Shown: piece after piece, positions 18,151-28,636 of the stretch
Layout: each line of letters opens with the position of its first letter
Numbering within the stretch: the stretch's first letter is position 1
Assembly (NCBI RefSeq): GCF_021533835.1
Contig: NZ_JAKFYQ010000002.1
Span: 248,001-312,000, forward strand
Source: Synechococcus sp. Nb3U1
GTDB lineage: Bacteria > Cyanobacteriota > Cyanobacteriia > Thermostichales > Thermostichaceae
Direction: 5' to 3'
DNA: 64,000 bases
Translations under genes and position numbers: made by a program
Notes under the pieces: model-generated
Database searches by the model: none
What the model was told of the DNA's origin: nothing
The model's input: only the letters and a program-made list of their open reading frames with translations

Positions 18151-18589
18151 GCAGGATTTTGCCGATTCTCTGCGCTGTATCCCCATGAGTGTGCGCCTCA
18201 AGTTAGATTTGTGCGGGATTAAGCTCAAACTCCATCAGTGGGGGCAATTTTCAACTCAGCAAAAGCAGCAGTGTGTCAACTGGCCCTTTCAAACCCCCCA
18301 GGATATTGAACAATTTGGCAGCCATTTACGGCAGTTGATTCGTTCTACCTGTCATGAGGAGGCTAAAGAAATTCCCCCTGACCCACTGCCCGAATGGCAA
18401 AATACGGATGGGATCCCAGTCAGTGTTCAACAAAAGGCCGAGGAACTAGGGATTCAGATAACCCTCGATTTCTGGAAAACCCTACAGGATCTACAACGAT
18501 TCGCCCTAATTAAACTGAGCCGTTCCCATCACGAAAATAAGAATTTTTTGCCAGCCTTACAAGAATTTGGCCTGAAGCCAAAAGTTTGA
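18131..18589 (+). CDS. narM: Nitrate reductase-associated protein
   Basis: A 152-residue protein of the nitrate reductase-associated family. The hallmark start [19 protein letters not shown], then [17 protein letters not shown], is present. In cyanobacteria NarM is needed to obtain active NarB, probably in assembly or cofactor handling. ATG 18131 lies inside the end of narB in another frame, so the two are translationally coupled. The family-specific start motif directly follows this ATG, which is why the longer frame from 18101 is rejected. Confidence 0.85.
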   Translation: MSLFQFEQDFADSLRCIPMSVRLKLDLCGIKLKLHQWGQFSTQQKQQCVNWPFQTPQDIEQFGSHLRQLIRSTCHEEAKEIPPDPLPEWQNTDGIPVSVQQKAEELGIQITLDFWKTLQDLQRFALIKLSRSHHENKNFLPALQEFGLKPKV

Positions 18590-18833
18590 ACGGGAATGGT
18601 TCAGCCCTCTGTGGATTCCCTCAATTCCTTCTCAGTACAGGTGTTCTGGGCGCGGAGGAGTCCTCGTTGAGGAATATAAATTAAAGTTGAGGATTTGATA
18701 CTTGCGTTGCTTTCTTGTTACAGGAAGCGTTATTTTTTAGCTATCAAAACTCTTTTCAATACGGTCTTTACTGGCCCCGGAGGAGCGACCCTCTGGGGTT
18801 CATTTTTTCTGAGTAGGTTGCTGAGTAGATTGA

Positions 18834-20132
18834 CTAAACGGGTGCTACACCCCAACGGACAGCAGATCCCAGCGCTCGGCTGCCAATATCAGAACGACAA
18901 TAGGCTCCGGTAAACTGCACTTGCTCCACCGCTGCATAGGCTTGGCCCAAGGCTTCCGATAGACTGGCCCCTTGCCCTGTCATACACAAGACGCGTCCGC
19001 CATCGCTGAGGATCTGCCCGCCCGCCTGACGGGTACCGGCATGAAACACTAAGGCTCCTGTTTGGGTGGCTGCTGCTAAGCCAAAGATCGGGATCCCACG
19101 TTCATAGGGGCCTGGATAGCCGGGTGCAGCCATGACCACGCAGGCAGCGTAGCCGGGTTTCCAGTTCAGCTGGACTTGGGCCAAACGCCCTTCCACACAG
19201 GCCAGCAGCACCTCTTCGAGCGGGTTTTCCAGCAACGGCAAAATCACCTGGGCTTCTGGATCCCCAAATCGGCAGTTGTACTCCAACACATAGGGATCCC
19301 CTGTGGGTGTGATCATCAACCCAGCATAGATCACCCCTTGGTAGAGAATGCCCCGCTGCTGCAAGCCCCTTAGGGTGGGATCCAACACCTGGGTTTGAAG
19401 GCGGGCCAATAACTCCGGTGTCACCAGATGATCCGCTGGAGCATGAGCCCCCATGCCGCCGGTATTTGGGCCAGTATCCCCGTCGCCAATGCGTTTGTAG
19501 TCCTGAGCAGGCAAAAGGGGCACACAGGTTTGGCCATCCGTGAGGGCCAGTAGCGACACCTCTTGGCCTGTGATGAACTCTTCAATCACCACCTGTTGGG
19601 AGCTAGAAGGATGAGCCAGCGCCGCCTGTAGAGCTTGTGCCGCCTCATCGCGGTGTTGGGCAATGGTCACCCCTTTGCCTGCCGCCAGTCCATCCACCTT
19701 CACCACCAGTGGAAAGGACTGGGAATCCAGGTAAGCCAGGGCCGCCGCCAACTCCTTAAATCCAGTAGCACGAGGCGTCGGGATCCCGGCTTCTTGCATC
19801 AGATGTTTGGCCCAGAGTTTGCTCCCCTCCAATTGGGCGGCCACACGGTTCGGCCCAAAAATGGTCAGCCCAGCCGCTTGAAAGGCATCGACAATCCCCT
19901 CCACCAAGGGCACCTCCGGCCCCACCACCGTCAGACGGATCCCTTGTACGGTGGCAAAACGTACCAACCCCTCAATATCGGTTGCCGCCAACGCTAAGGA
20001 TTGGCAGCGGGGCATCTGGCGCGTTCCCCCATTGCCGGGTGCGCAGTAAACTTGGGTAACTTGCGGAGACTGCAACAGCTTCCAGGCTAGAGCGTGTTCT
20101 CGTCCCCCCGATCCGATGACCAGAACTTGCAT
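18834..20132 (-). CDS. purD: Phosphoribosylamine-glycine ligase (GAR synthetase)
   Basis: A 432-residue enzyme of purine synthesis that joins phosphoribosylamine and glycine with ATP. The sequence opens MQVLVIGSGGREHALAWKL, contains the ATP-grasp stretches PLVVKVDGLAAGKGV and VVIEEFITGQEVSLLALTDG, the GPNTGGMGA loop, and YNCRFGDPEAQ near the metal site. Length is normal. It converges on narM with a 244-base gap in which no gene or clear terminator was seen. Confidence 0.95.
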   Translation of the reverse strand: MQVLVIGSGGREHALAWKLLQSPQVTQVYCAPGNGGTRQMPRCQSLALAATDIEGLVRFATVQGIRLTVVGPEVPLVEGIVDAFQAAGLTIFGPNRVAAQLEGSKLWAKHLMQEAGIPTPRATGFKELAAALAYLDSQSFPLVVKVDGLAAGKGVTIAQHRDEAAQALQAALAHPSSSQQVVIEEFITGQEVSLLALTDGQTCVPLLPAQDYKRIGDGDTGPNTGGMGAHAPADHLVTPELLARLQTQVLDPTLRGLQQRGILYQGVIYAGLMITPTGDPYVLEYNCRFGDPEAQVILPLLENPLEEVLLACVEGRLAQVQLNWKPGYAACVVMAAPGYPGPYERGIPIFGLAAATQTGALVFHAGTRQAGGQILSDGGRVLCMTGQGASLSEALGQAYAAVEQVQFTGAYCRSDIGSRALGSAVRWGVAPV

Positions 20133-20235
20133 ATCCCGCTATTCCACCGTTCGTAAACCCAACTAGCTGCATATTGGGGCGTCCCCAAACACCCCCCATT
20201 AGACCATGTTCCTGTAGCGTTTCACGTTGGCTGGG

Positions 20236-21465
20236 TTAGTTTGCTGCCAAAGAACGACCCCGCCAAGTCCAGTTGCGTCCGGTGCTAGTGCGAATCGCCG
20301 AGGCCAAAACGATCGCCGCTGTCACCCAGCCCCCCACTGCCGTCAGCCACCAGTAACGCAAGGGCAAATCGGCCCAGTGTTTGAGGAGCCATCGAATCCC
20401 CAGTTGAGCCAGGATCCCGGCCAAACTGGCCAACAACACCCCTAAAGATTGGGTGGCCACAGCTAAGATCAGCCCCAGCCAGGGCAGACTGCAAATCGCC
20501 AAAATGGTAACTATGGCTAACAGTGCCAGCAACCAGTTGCGCTCCAGGCCCAAAAACCAATTTTTTGTCCAACCTTCCCAAAGGGCGGCCCCATCAGCAT
20601 ACATACGGCTGCGCACCCGTTCTCCGCCCAGGCGCAACTGGAGACCCCATCCATTCGCTTTGATGCGCTGGCCCAAGGTGACATCTTCCACCACCACATC
20701 TGCTACTCCGGCATGCCCGCCAATTTGTTCGTAGGCGAGGCGGCGGAACAACATAAACGGCCCAAAGGCAAATGCCTTGGAACTCCTGGGATCGTTCACA
20801 GCCGCAAAGTTATATCCTGCTGCCAGGATGGTCATCATGATTGGTTGCACCAACCATTCCGCCAGGCAACCACACACCAACTGGGGCCCCACCGTAACCA
20901 GGCCACTGTCTGTTTCCAGCAGCTGCCTCAGGGCTGCCTCAATCGCGCCGGATCCCAGCCGCACATCACAATCGAGAAACAGCAGATAATCGGCTTCAAT
21001 CGTCGCCACCGCCTGGGCACAGGCCCAGTTTTTGCCCACCCACACCTGCCCTTCTGGACGGGGATCCCCTTTGAGCAGATGCAGGCGCGGATCTTGTCGG
21101 TCGGCAGCCAAGGCTTGGGCTAGATCCCAGGTGGCATCGGTAGAATCATCATCCACCAGCCACACCTGCAGCGGAGCTGAAGTACTTTCCAAGATGCTGG
21201 TCAGACAGTCCACCACGTTTTGGGCCTCGTTGTAAGCAGGCACAATCACCGCCAGCCGCGCCATCGCCGCAGCAACCTGGTTGGTTTGGTCTTCCGGGAC
21301 GTCGGTCAGCCAAGGGGAAGCCGCCAACGCGCGCCACAGCCGCAAGGCCACCAACCCAATCAACAGGGCCGTCATCGCCAGTACCCCCATGAGCAGGCCA
21401 GGGATCCCAGACTCGATGTGTCCCCACACTAAGCTCCCCAACATGTCTTTCTCCCGCCAATTCAC
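20236..21465 (-). CDS. Membrane-associated family 2 glycosyltransferase
   Basis: A 409-residue protein with one N-terminal hydrophobic anchor, a GT2 domain and three or so C-terminal membrane helices. The GT-A motifs are VIVPAYNEAQN, the nucleotide-binding acidic cluster VWLVDDDSTDATW, and LLFLDCDVRLG; VVVEDVTLGQRIKANGW could hold the catalytic acid. This architecture is shared by HpnB-like transferases and by CruG-type carotenoid glycosyltransferases of cyanobacteria; I cannot choose between them. The start could also be the ATG at 21444. It follows the HD-domain gene by 12 bases and is probably cotranscribed with it. Confidence 0.75.
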   Translation of the reverse strand: MNWREKDMLGSLVWGHIESGIPGLLMGVLAMTALLIGLVALRLWRALAASPWLTDVPEDQTNQVAAAMARLAVIVPAYNEAQNVVDCLTSILESTSAPLQVWLVDDDSTDATWDLAQALAADRQDPRLHLLKGDPRPEGQVWVGKNWACAQAVATIEADYLLFLDCDVRLGSGAIEAALRQLLETDSGLVTVGPQLVCGCLAEWLVQPIMMTILAAGYNFAAVNDPRSSKAFAFGPFMLFRRLAYEQIGGHAGVADVVVEDVTLGQRIKANGWGLQLRLGGERVRSRMYADGAALWEGWTKNWFLGLERNWLLALLAIVTILAICSLPWLGLILAVATQSLGVLLASLAGILAQLGIRWLLKHWADLPLRYWWLTAVGGWVTAAIVLASAIRTSTGRNWTWRGRSLAAN

Positions 21466-21477
21466 ATCTGAAGTGCA

Positions 21478-22767
21478 TCAGGCATACAAAAACCCCTCCA
21501 CGATATCGCTGTAGGGGCGGGGAAAGATCAACCAGACTTGCAGTTGGGTTTCCACCAGAGCGCGTACCAAGGGGGAAAGATGGGCAATTTCTTCGTAGCC
21601 CCGGTCGGTTTTCAGGTGGATCCCTTGGGCGTAGAGGCTGTAGCCCTGGGTGTGGGCTGAGCGGATCCCCAGGTAACTTTCGGGATCCAGACCATCCCGC
21701 AGCATTTTTTCGCCGACGGTGGCGATCAGTTTTTCTCGTCGGTCTTCGGGCAACTGAGTCAGGTTACGGGCCTTAAACAGATCCCGATCCAGGTAGCGCC
21801 GCGATAGATCCGACAAAATCGGGTCAGCCGCAAACATTGCCCAAAAGCGCAACGGATAGCTAAAGAGCACATCATCTGCTGCCAAATAGAGGGGCAACGG
21901 CAACTCAAAAGGATCCCCTTTTTGTGCGGCCATTGAGGCCCAAGACCAGGCCGTCAGCACCGGATCCAGCTCAATTTCCCCCTTTTGCAAGAGCACCTGC
22001 GCACGCTTAAACAGCCGATCCAAAATGAAGCGGGCAGACAAACTTTTGGGATGTTGGTACACCTGGGTGTACATGAAGTAGCGCACCACCAAGTAATGTT
22101 CGATCGCCCCCAAGCCTTTGCGGGCCGGAATGGACAGGGATCCCGTTTCTGGATCGTAATCGAGCACTGTTACAATCCGATCCAAATCCAGATGGCCGTA
22201 CTGAGCGCCTGTGAGCAGGCTATCCCGCATGAGGTAATCGAAGCGGTCGCAGTCTAGTTGGCTGGAGATCAGTTGCCCCACCAGGGGCAGGGGAAATTGC
22301 TTGTGCAACACCTGCTGCATCTGGGCTGGCAGCTGCGGATTGAACTCCGCCAGCAGGGCGGAAACTTGTGGATCCTCCCGTAAAATGCGCGCTGTCCAGA
22401 CTTCGTGGTGACAGCCGAAGATCTCTTCCCCCGCGTGGCTAAAGGGGCTATGGCCAATATCGTGCAACAGGGCAGAGGCTAGAGTCACCGCCCGGTAGGG
22501 CCGCAACTCCGCGTAACGGCGGGCCAACTTGTCGAACAGCCGTCGGGCAATGTGCAACACCCCCACCGAATGGGTAAAGCGGGATCCCTCTGCTCCATGG
22601 AAGGTAAAAAAGGCCGTATCCAACTGGCGAATGCGGCGCAGGCGCTGAAAAGCCGGCGTATCGATCAGGCGAATCAAGAGTGCCTCAACCGCATCCCCTC
22701 CATCTAGGCTGATGGCTCCATGCAGGGGATCGTGATAGGTACGAGACTTGCAAAAACGCAGCGCCAT
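21478..22767 (-). CDS. HD-domain phosphohydrolase (dNTPase/SAMHD1-like)
   Basis: A 429-residue HD-domain protein of the family whose members hydrolyse dNTPs. The N-terminus has the family signature RTYHDPLHGAISLDG. The metal ligands appear in FTHSVGVLHIARRL (first His) and LASALLHDIGHSPFSHAGEE (His-Asp), with further Asp in LDCDRFDYLMRDS. ATG 22767 directly precedes the conserved start; a TTG at 22839 after a strong AAGGAGG would add 24 residues without family similarity. The substrate is inferred from the family only. Confidence 0.8.
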   Translation of the reverse strand: MALRFCKSRTYHDPLHGAISLDGGDAVEALLIRLIDTPAFQRLRRIRQLDTAFFTFHGAEGSRFTHSVGVLHIARRLFDKLARRYAELRPYRAVTLASALLHDIGHSPFSHAGEEIFGCHHEVWTARILREDPQVSALLAEFNPQLPAQMQQVLHKQFPLPLVGQLISSQLDCDRFDYLMRDSLLTGAQYGHLDLDRIVTVLDYDPETGSLSIPARKGLGAIEHYLVVRYFMYTQVYQHPKSLSARFILDRLFKRAQVLLQKGEIELDPVLTAWSWASMAAQKGDPFELPLPLYLAADDVLFSYPLRFWAMFAADPILSDLSRRYLDRDLFKARNLTQLPEDRREKLIATVGEKMLRDGLDPESYLGIRSAHTQGYSLYAQGIHLKTDRGYEEIAHLSPLVRALVETQLQVWLIFPRPYSDIVEGFLYA

Positions 22768-22924
22768 ACTCCTACCATACTCGCTCCCTTTCTCGGATGT
22801 CGGAGCTGGTCGCAACAGCCTTGCAAAGAAATAGCACAACTCCTCCTTGGTTAAAATGCCCTTTGTGGAGCTTGTTGCTAGCAGCGGCGAGCAGCATTGC
22901 CTTGAGAGAAGCGCTAAAGATCAG

Positions 22925-24001
22925 ATGAGTGCCAATATATCAAGGGATCCTTTCTCCCCCCAGCGGATATCCAACCAGTGGATATCCAAAAAGCGTTGGA
23001 CTGGCTTACTACTGGCCTTAGCCCTCAGTTTGCATTTGGTCGCTTGTTCTGGAGCCTCTGAATCGGTTGTGCCCACCCCACCCACTCTCACCCGCTATAC
23101 GGCTCTGGGGGCCAGTGATGCTGTCGGATTCAATGCTTCCGTTTCCTGTGATGGCCCTGCCAATACCGCCGGTATCCGGCCCCAACGATCAGATCCACTG
23201 GATTGCCCAAATGGAACCGGCTATGTGCCTCGTTTAGCCCAGTCTTTGCCGGCACCGGTTCAGTTGACAAACCTAGGTCGTTCGGGGGCGGTGATCAGCC
23301 CCACCATTCAAGCTTTAGGGGACTCTTTTCCCGCCAACCTATTGCAGGATCAAGTGCCCCGTATCCCCCCCGACACTACCTTGATAACGCTCTGGATCGG
23401 AGGGAATGACACCAACGCCATTACCCTAGCAGCTGTTCGTCTAGCGATAGAGGGAGGGGATCCCTTTTCTTTTATCGATCGCCAAATCGAGCAATTCGCC
23501 AGCGACTATCAAACGCTGTTGCAATTTATTCGCGCCCGTGCCCCGCAGACCCGCATTGTCGTGGCCAACCTGCCCAACTTTGCCCTGATCCCCTTGGGGC
23601 AACAGCAACCCGACAGTGCGCGTCAACTGTTGGCTACGGTTTCCCTGGGTCTGAGCCAACGGGTCATCAACCCCCTCAGCCAGCAAGGGATCCCGGTGGT
23701 GGATTTGCTCTGCGATCCGCGCTCCTACAGCCGCGACTCCTTTTTCCCTGGCCCGATTGCCGATGGCTTTCACCCCAATGACCAGGGCTATGCTGACTTG
23801 GCCGATGCTTTTTTAAGAGCGATTCAGCAACCCACCCCACCCCAACCCAGTTGCCCTCCCTTCAGCGAGAGGGGATCCTGGTTGCAACAGGAGGCAACTG
23901 TTCGCGTCAGCGAGATGGAGGCCTGGCTGAGGAGCTTTTTGAACAAATTTAGCCTGCAATCCCCCATCCTCGCGTCAGCAGATAGGGGAGCATTCATCTA
24001 G
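22925..24001 (+). CDS. SGNH/GDSL-type esterase lipoprotein
   Basis: A 358-residue secreted lipoprotein. A basic region (SKKRW) and hydrophobic core end in the lipobox LHLVAC. The SGNH blocks are GASDAVGFN (Ser nucleophile), GRSGAVIS (Gly block), LWIGGNDTNA (Asn block) and ADGFHPNDQGY with the Asp-His pair. It should hydrolyse an ester outside the cytoplasm; the substrate is unknown. ATG 22925 is preferred; an in-frame start at 22847 would lie almost against the divergent HD gene. The C-terminal 50 residues are a low-similarity tail. Confidence 0.8.
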   Translation: MSANISRDPFSPQRISNQWISKKRWTGLLLALALSLHLVACSGASESVVPTPPTLTRYTALGASDAVGFNASVSCDGPANTAGIRPQRSDPLDCPNGTGYVPRLAQSLPAPVQLTNLGRSGAVISPTIQALGDSFPANLLQDQVPRIPPDTTLITLWIGGNDTNAITLAAVRLAIEGGDPFSFIDRQIEQFASDYQTLLQFIRARAPQTRIVVANLPNFALIPLGQQQPDSARQLLATVSLGLSQRVINPLSQQGIPVVDLLCDPRSYSRDSFFPGPIADGFHPNDQGYADLADAFLRAIQQPTPPQPSCPPFSERGSWLQQEATVRVSEMEAWLRSFLNKFSLQSPILASADRGAFI

Positions 24002-24089
24002 TGAAACAGACAAAAATAGAGATAGAAATAGAGAATCCCTCTAAGGGATCCTGCATGTTAGCGAGATTGTGCCGCAGCAATGGGCTGGT

Positions 24090-25931
24090 CTAGGACGCCA
24101 CCACAGCTGCAGAGGAGCGCCGCCGCCGCCGAGAAGCATCCGGCACCTCTTGTCGAGGTTCAGGCTCTGCGACTGGCACAGAAGAGACTGACTCTTGTTC
24201 AGGGGATTGCACAAACACCACCACAGTCGGTTTGTTGCGCAGTTGTTCTCGCACAAAGCGACATACCACCCGCTCCAATTCCCCCTTGAGGCCAGCCCAG
24301 TCGATATCCACCCTGCCTTGTTCCAGAGAGCGGGCAAAGTGAGACCATTCTCGTTGGAGGGTATCCTCTAGCAGCAGTTTCAAGGCGGATCCCTTGAGAT
24401 TCTTAGCCTCACCGGCCAAGCCAAAGGTTTGTACCTGTGGGGCATAGAGCAACTGGCCGCTGCTATCCAGGCTGAGCACCACCGTTACCATACCATCTTT
24501 GGCAATCTGCTGACGCTCTTGGAGCACTTTGTCCATCACCACGCCTGCACGGGAATCATCCATCATCTGTAGGCCAGAGGGTACCTTGTCGATGACAGCA
24601 ATGCGATCCTGGCTCACCTCCACCACATCGCCATTGTCGACGATGACGATATTTTCGCGGGGGATCCCCATGCTCATGGCGGTTTCTGCGTGCTTGAGCA
24701 ACATGCGGTACTCGCCGTGGGTGGGCACGAAGAACTTAGGCCGGGTGAGAGCCAGCATCAGCTTTTGGTCTTCCTGGCAGCCGTGGCCGGAGACGTGCAA
24801 ACCCTTGTCTTTGCCATAAATTACGTTGGCTCCCAACTCCATCAGCTTGTCGATCACCCGAGACACCGGAATCGTGTTGCCCGGAATCGGGTTGGCCGAC
24901 CAAACCACCGTATCTCCAGGCTTGATTTGAAGTTGAGGGTGCTCACCATTGGCAATGCGGGTGAGGGCGGCCAGGGGCTCCCCTTGGGATCCGGTGGTGA
25001 GAATGATCACCTGATCATCAGGCAGATTATTGATCACATGCATCGGCTGCAGAGTTTCATCCTTGCAGCGGATATACCCCAAACGGCGGGCATGAGCCAC
25101 CACATTCAACATGGAGCGGCCCAGCAAAGACACTACCCGCCCCTGTTGTTCGGCAGCCTGCAACACCAGATTCAGACGGTGCACCGAGGAGGCAAAGGTG
25201 GTAATGATCACTCGGCCCTTAGCCCCCGCAATAGCTTTAGAAAGACCGGGTAACACAGAAGCTTCGGAAGGGGTAAATCCCGGCACTTCAGCGTTGGTGG
25301 AGTCGCTAATCAGGCAAAGAACGCCTTTCTCCCCATGTTCTGCCAGCCGTTGCAGGTCGAAATACTCCCCATCCACGGGGGTATGGTCGATTTTGAAATC
25401 GCCGGTTTGGATAATCACCCCAGCGGGAGTATGCAGAGCCACGGTAAAACTATCGGCAAAAGAGTGGGTATTGCGAATAAATTCCGCAAAAAAATGTTTG
25501 CTCAGGGGTACGATCTCGCGGGGGGCAACAGTGCGCAGTTCTGTACGGTTGAGCAGCCCAACATCCCGCAATTTTTCTTCTAGCAAGGCCAGCGCCAATC
25601 GAGGGCCGTAAATGACCGGAATATCGAACTCCCGCAGGTGATACGGGATCCCGCCGATGTGATCTTCATGGCCGTGGGTGACCACCATGCCCCGCACTTT
25701 GTCCCGGTTTTGCTTGATGTAAGACATATCCGGCAGCACGATATTCACGCCGTGCATACTTTCATCCGGGAAGGCCAAACCGGCATCCAGAAGGATAATG
25801 TCATCCTCGTAGCGGAAGGCCCAAGTGTTCTTGCCAATCTCCCGTTCTCCCCCCAGTGGAATGAGCTGAACGGAGGAAGTGGAAGGCGGAGCCACAGAAC
25901 GAGAAGTAACCGGAGTACGTGATGTTGGCAT
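24090..25931 (-). CDS. rnj: Ribonuclease J
   Basis: A 613-residue metallo-beta-lactamase/beta-CASP ribonuclease involved in mRNA decay and RNA maturation. The fold begins VQLIPLGGEREIGKNTWAF, with metal ligands in VTHGHEDHIGG, the beta-CASP stretch VIITTFASSVHRLN, ILTTGSQGEP, and FVPTHGEYRML. The tail after about residue 560 is variable and ends in a basic run RRRRRS. It lies downstream of dapA in the same orientation, a pairing also seen in other bacteria. Confidence 0.94.
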   Translation of the reverse strand: MPTSRTPVTSRSVAPPSTSSVQLIPLGGEREIGKNTWAFRYEDDIILLDAGLAFPDESMHGVNIVLPDMSYIKQNRDKVRGMVVTHGHEDHIGGIPYHLREFDIPVIYGPRLALALLEEKLRDVGLLNRTELRTVAPREIVPLSKHFFAEFIRNTHSFADSFTVALHTPAGVIIQTGDFKIDHTPVDGEYFDLQRLAEHGEKGVLCLISDSTNAEVPGFTPSEASVLPGLSKAIAGAKGRVIITTFASSVHRLNLVLQAAEQQGRVVSLLGRSMLNVVAHARRLGYIRCKDETLQPMHVINNLPDDQVIILTTGSQGEPLAALTRIANGEHPQLQIKPGDTVVWSANPIPGNTIPVSRVIDKLMELGANVIYGKDKGLHVSGHGCQEDQKLMLALTRPKFFVPTHGEYRMLLKHAETAMSMGIPRENIVIVDNGDVVEVSQDRIAVIDKVPSGLQMMDDSRAGVVMDKVLQERQQIAKDGMVTVVLSLDSSGQLLYAPQVQTFGLAGEAKNLKGSALKLLLEDTLQREWSHFARSLEQGRVDIDWAGLKGELERVVCRFVREQLRNKPTVVVFVQSPEQESVSSVPVAEPEPRQEVPDASRRRRRSSAAVVAS

Positions 25932-26038
25932 AAAGGTCTAGATCCTCAACAGTAAAACAAAAACAAACCCAAAATTCGCGCAGGCCAACCCCAGCAAAGT
26001 ATGGGAAAAAGCTGGATTTGGCTACTGCAATTCATTCA

Positions 26039-26055
26039 TTTCCCAAGTTGGGAAA
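26039..26055. promoter_or_regulatory. Palindrome TTTCCCAAGTTGGGAAA between dapA and rnj
   Basis: A perfect 8-bp inverted repeat around one central base lies about 110 bases upstream of the rnj start and 115 downstream of the dapA stop. It is too short-looped for a terminator and has the shape of an operator. No protein can be assigned. Nothing else is evident in this 238-base gap. Confidence 0.35.
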
Positions 26056-26169
26056 GAGTGAAATGATGTCAGGGGCACCATTGAACCACAGGTCAAACGC
26101 CACAAAAGAGCCCCATGCAAACCTCTCAAAACTTTAGTCATAGTGGAGGCAAAACCTGAAAAGATGCCA

Positions 26170-27114
26170 TTATGAAACCTTCGCCGCCATTCGCCCGGAT
26201 CCCTTCAATTCAGTCAACAACCCCATCTCTTCCAAAACCTGACGCAAAGCCTGTAAAGAACTCGCTTGCAGCGGAGCCAGGGGTAAACGCACCCGCCCCA
26301 CCTGCCATCCCTGCATCTCCAGTGCTGCCTTGACCGGAACAGGGTTAGTCTCGACGAACAAAGCCTTGAACAAGGGAAATAGACGCAAGTGATGAGCCAA
26401 AGCCTGATCGTGCTGGCCTCTGGCGTAGCTTTGGATCAACTCTTGCAACTGCAACCCAACCAGATGGCTGGCTACACTAACCACACCGCTCCCGCCTAGA
26501 GACAAGATCGGCAAAGTCAAGGAATCATCTCCTGAGTAGATGCCGAAGCGGGAGGGAGTGAGTCGCCGAATTTCGGAAGCTACATCCATGATACCACTAG
26601 CTTCCTTGATAGCGACGATAGTTTCCAACTCCGCCAGTTTCGCCACGGTTTCCGGTTGTAAGCTAGCCCCCGTCCGACCGGGAATGTTGTAGAGCAGAAT
26701 AGGGAGATCGCTCGCTTCGGCGATGGCTTTAAAATGTTGATAGAGCCCCGCTTGGGTGGGTTTGTTGTAGTAGGGCACCACCTGCAAGGAGCCATCCAAC
26801 CCCAGTTGAGCGGCTTTCTTGGTAGCCTCGACTGCCTCTCGCGTGGAATTGGAGCCGGTGCCGGCAATCACCTTGGCCCGACCTGCCACGGCATCCCGAA
26901 CCACTCGAAATAGCTCAAATTCTTCGTGCCAGGTTAGAGTGGGGGACTCGCCAGTGGTGCCACATACCACCAGGCCATCGCTGCCATGGGTCACCAAATA
27001 ATCGGCCAAACGAGCGGCTTCGCCGTAGTTTAGCTCCCCCTCATCGGTGAAAGGGGTAACCATCGCCGTCAGCACCCGACCCAAACTCACAGACTGTTTC
27101 TCCCCATCAACCAC
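26170..27114 (-). CDS. dapA: 4-hydroxy-tetrahydrodipicolinate synthase
   Basis: A 314-residue TIM-barrel enzyme condensing pyruvate with aspartate semialdehyde in lysine and diaminopimelate synthesis. Visible motifs are [13 protein letters not shown] near residue 50, [24 protein letters not shown] with the catalytic Tyr, and VAIKEASG with the Schiff-base Lys near residue 173. Length is slightly above the usual 290-300 because of a short N-terminal extension. The 279-base gap before the next gene shows no gene. Confidence 0.95.
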   Translation of the reverse strand: MVDGEKQSVSLGRVLTAMVTPFTDEGELNYGEAARLADYLVTHGSDGLVVCGTTGESPTLTWHEEFELFRVVRDAVAGRAKVIAGTGSNSTREAVEATKKAAQLGLDGSLQVVPYYNKPTQAGLYQHFKAIAEASDLPILLYNIPGRTGASLQPETVAKLAELETIVAIKEASGIMDVASEIRRLTPSRFGIYSGDDSLTLPILSLGGSGVVSVASHLVGLQLQELIQSYARGQHDQALAHHLRLFPLFKALFVETNPVPVKAALEMQGWQVGRVRLPLAPLQASSLQALRQVLEEMGLLTELKGSGRMAAKVS

Positions 27115-27393
27115 ACCGCTTCTAGCAGCGAGACAGATAACGGTACAGAGCCCGCTTGGACGCTGCCTGCCTTCTCACCTTCCCATCATAGCTGCCTCTG
27201 GGTCAGGGATCCCGTCCTGGTCGATCCGCCTTATCTCTCTATCGACCCAGGCTAAACTAGCAAAAGAAAATAAACAGAAGACAGGCCATTTAAACGCAGA
27301 ATAACGGCTGGCTGGCCAGTTTTGTACTTAATTTAAGGATTTAAGGGAAGCAACCTTTATTGTTTTTCTCTCCTGACCCCGTGGAGGATCCTG

Positions 27394-28020
27394 ATGGACG
27401 CCCTAACTGCCCTGAAAGCGCGCATCTCCGCCAACAAGTTCGACACTGACCGCAGTTTATCCGAAGCCGAAATCAAAGAGCTGGTTGCCTATGCAACAGA
27501 AGCGTCATCCGCCTACAACATTCAGCACTGGCGATTTGTCGCCGTCACGGAGCCAGAGGCCAAAGAGCGCCTCAAATCGGTAGCCTACAACCAACAGAAA
27601 GTCGCGGATGCGCCGGTGGTGTTTATCATCCTGGGGGATCTGCAAGGCTACGAAAAGATGGCTCAGATCGTTGAGCAGACCGTTGCTGCAGGGATCCTCC
27701 CCGCTGAGAAGGCCGAAGGTTGGGTGAAAATGGCCCAGAGTTCCTACCGCAACAATGCCACTTTGGCGCGGGATGAGGCGATTCGCTCAGGGGCAATGGC
27801 CGCCATGGCTTTAATGATTGCCGTGCAAGCGAAAGGACTGGTGAGCGGACCGATGATCGGGTTTGACCCGGAGGGGGTCAAACGGGAATTCAGGATTTCG
27901 GAACGCTATGTGCCAGTGATGTTGCTGCCCGTCGGATATGCTGCACCAGGAAATTGGCCACGGAAGCCCCGTTTGAGTGTGGATGAGGTGCTGGCCTTTG
28001 GGCAAGGGCGAGAGTTTTAG
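27394..28020 (+). CDS. Nitroreductase family protein
   Basis: A 208-residue FMN-dependent nitroreductase-like oxidoreductase. Family features are the early segment [19 protein letters not shown], which binds FMN phosphate, the middle [16 protein letters not shown] helix, and the C-terminal [20 protein letters not shown]. It has GGAGGATC just upstream of ATG 27394. The substrate is unknown; candidates are quinones, flavins or nitro-compounds. Confidence 0.85.
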   Translation: MDALTALKARISANKFDTDRSLSEAEIKELVAYATEASSAYNIQHWRFVAVTEPEAKERLKSVAYNQQKVADAPVVFIILGDLQGYEKMAQIVEQTVAAGILPAEKAEGWVKMAQSSYRNNATLARDEAIRSGAMAAMALMIAVQAKGLVSGPMIGFDPEGVKREFRISERYVPVMLLPVGYAAPGNWPRKPRLSVDEVLAFGQGREF

Positions 28021-28046
28021 GGTTACAAGGGTTACAGCGGATCCTC

Positions 28047-28541
28047 TCACCGAGCCGGAATCTGCACTTGCGGAGCTAGGTTGGCTCGAAAGCGATCCGG
28101 GCGGGCTAGCAGAGGTGGTTCGGGGGGAGTTGCCATCTCTTCGAGCAGCGTTTGCGCCCACTCGAGCCCGATAGCCTCCCCACAGGGATGAGCCACCATC
28201 ACCGTCACCCGTCCTGTCACATCGGTCATGGAGCAGTCGATGATGACGCTGGTATCGGAGCTTTGTCCCATGACAAAGGGGGTGTTGTTCAAGTTAATCA
28301 CACGGTTGGGAGTAGGCAGTTGATGGGCATTGAGAACAGCTGCTGCCCTCGCTTCACAGTCTGCCTGGCTGAGATCGAGGTGAGCGTAGCGAAAAAAGAG
28401 GGCCGGAGCAGAGGGATCCGCCTTCTCCATGAGCCAACTGGGTTCTGCCGTTGAGGTTGGGGAAGTCTGCCTAGCCAGATAAAAACCCGACATTCCCCCC
28501 AGCAGCGCAGCCGCCAGGACGATCAAACTCCTGAGATGCAT
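28047..28541 (-). CDS. Hypothetical exported or membrane-anchored protein (164 aa)
   Basis: The N-terminus (MHLRSLIVLAAALLGGMSGF) is a signal peptide or membrane anchor; the remainder is soluble, with two cysteines about 75 residues apart (ADCEARA and VIIDCSMTD) and a third in AHPCGE. No family is recognised. It converges on the nitroreductase gene with a 26-base gap. Codon use and GGATCC content match the neighbours. Confidence 0.6.
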   Translation of the reverse strand: MHLRSLIVLAAALLGGMSGFYLARQTSPTSTAEPSWLMEKADPSAPALFFRYAHLDLSQADCEARAAAVLNAHQLPTPNRVINLNNTPFVMGQSSDTSVIIDCSMTDVTGRVTVMVAHPCGEAIGLEWAQTLLEEMATPPEPPLLARPDRFRANLAPQVQIPAR

Positions 28542-28636
28542 CTTTTAGGATCCCCAAAGAGATGGCTACAAGTTAGCACGGCCACCCGGAAGTGAATCCG
28601 ATAGAGATAGCCAGAAAGACTCTGGGATCCCCATCC

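Noticed and set aside
18695-18913. 72-codon frame between narM and purD
   Set aside because: It overlaps the purD end and has unusual composition with no recognised motif.
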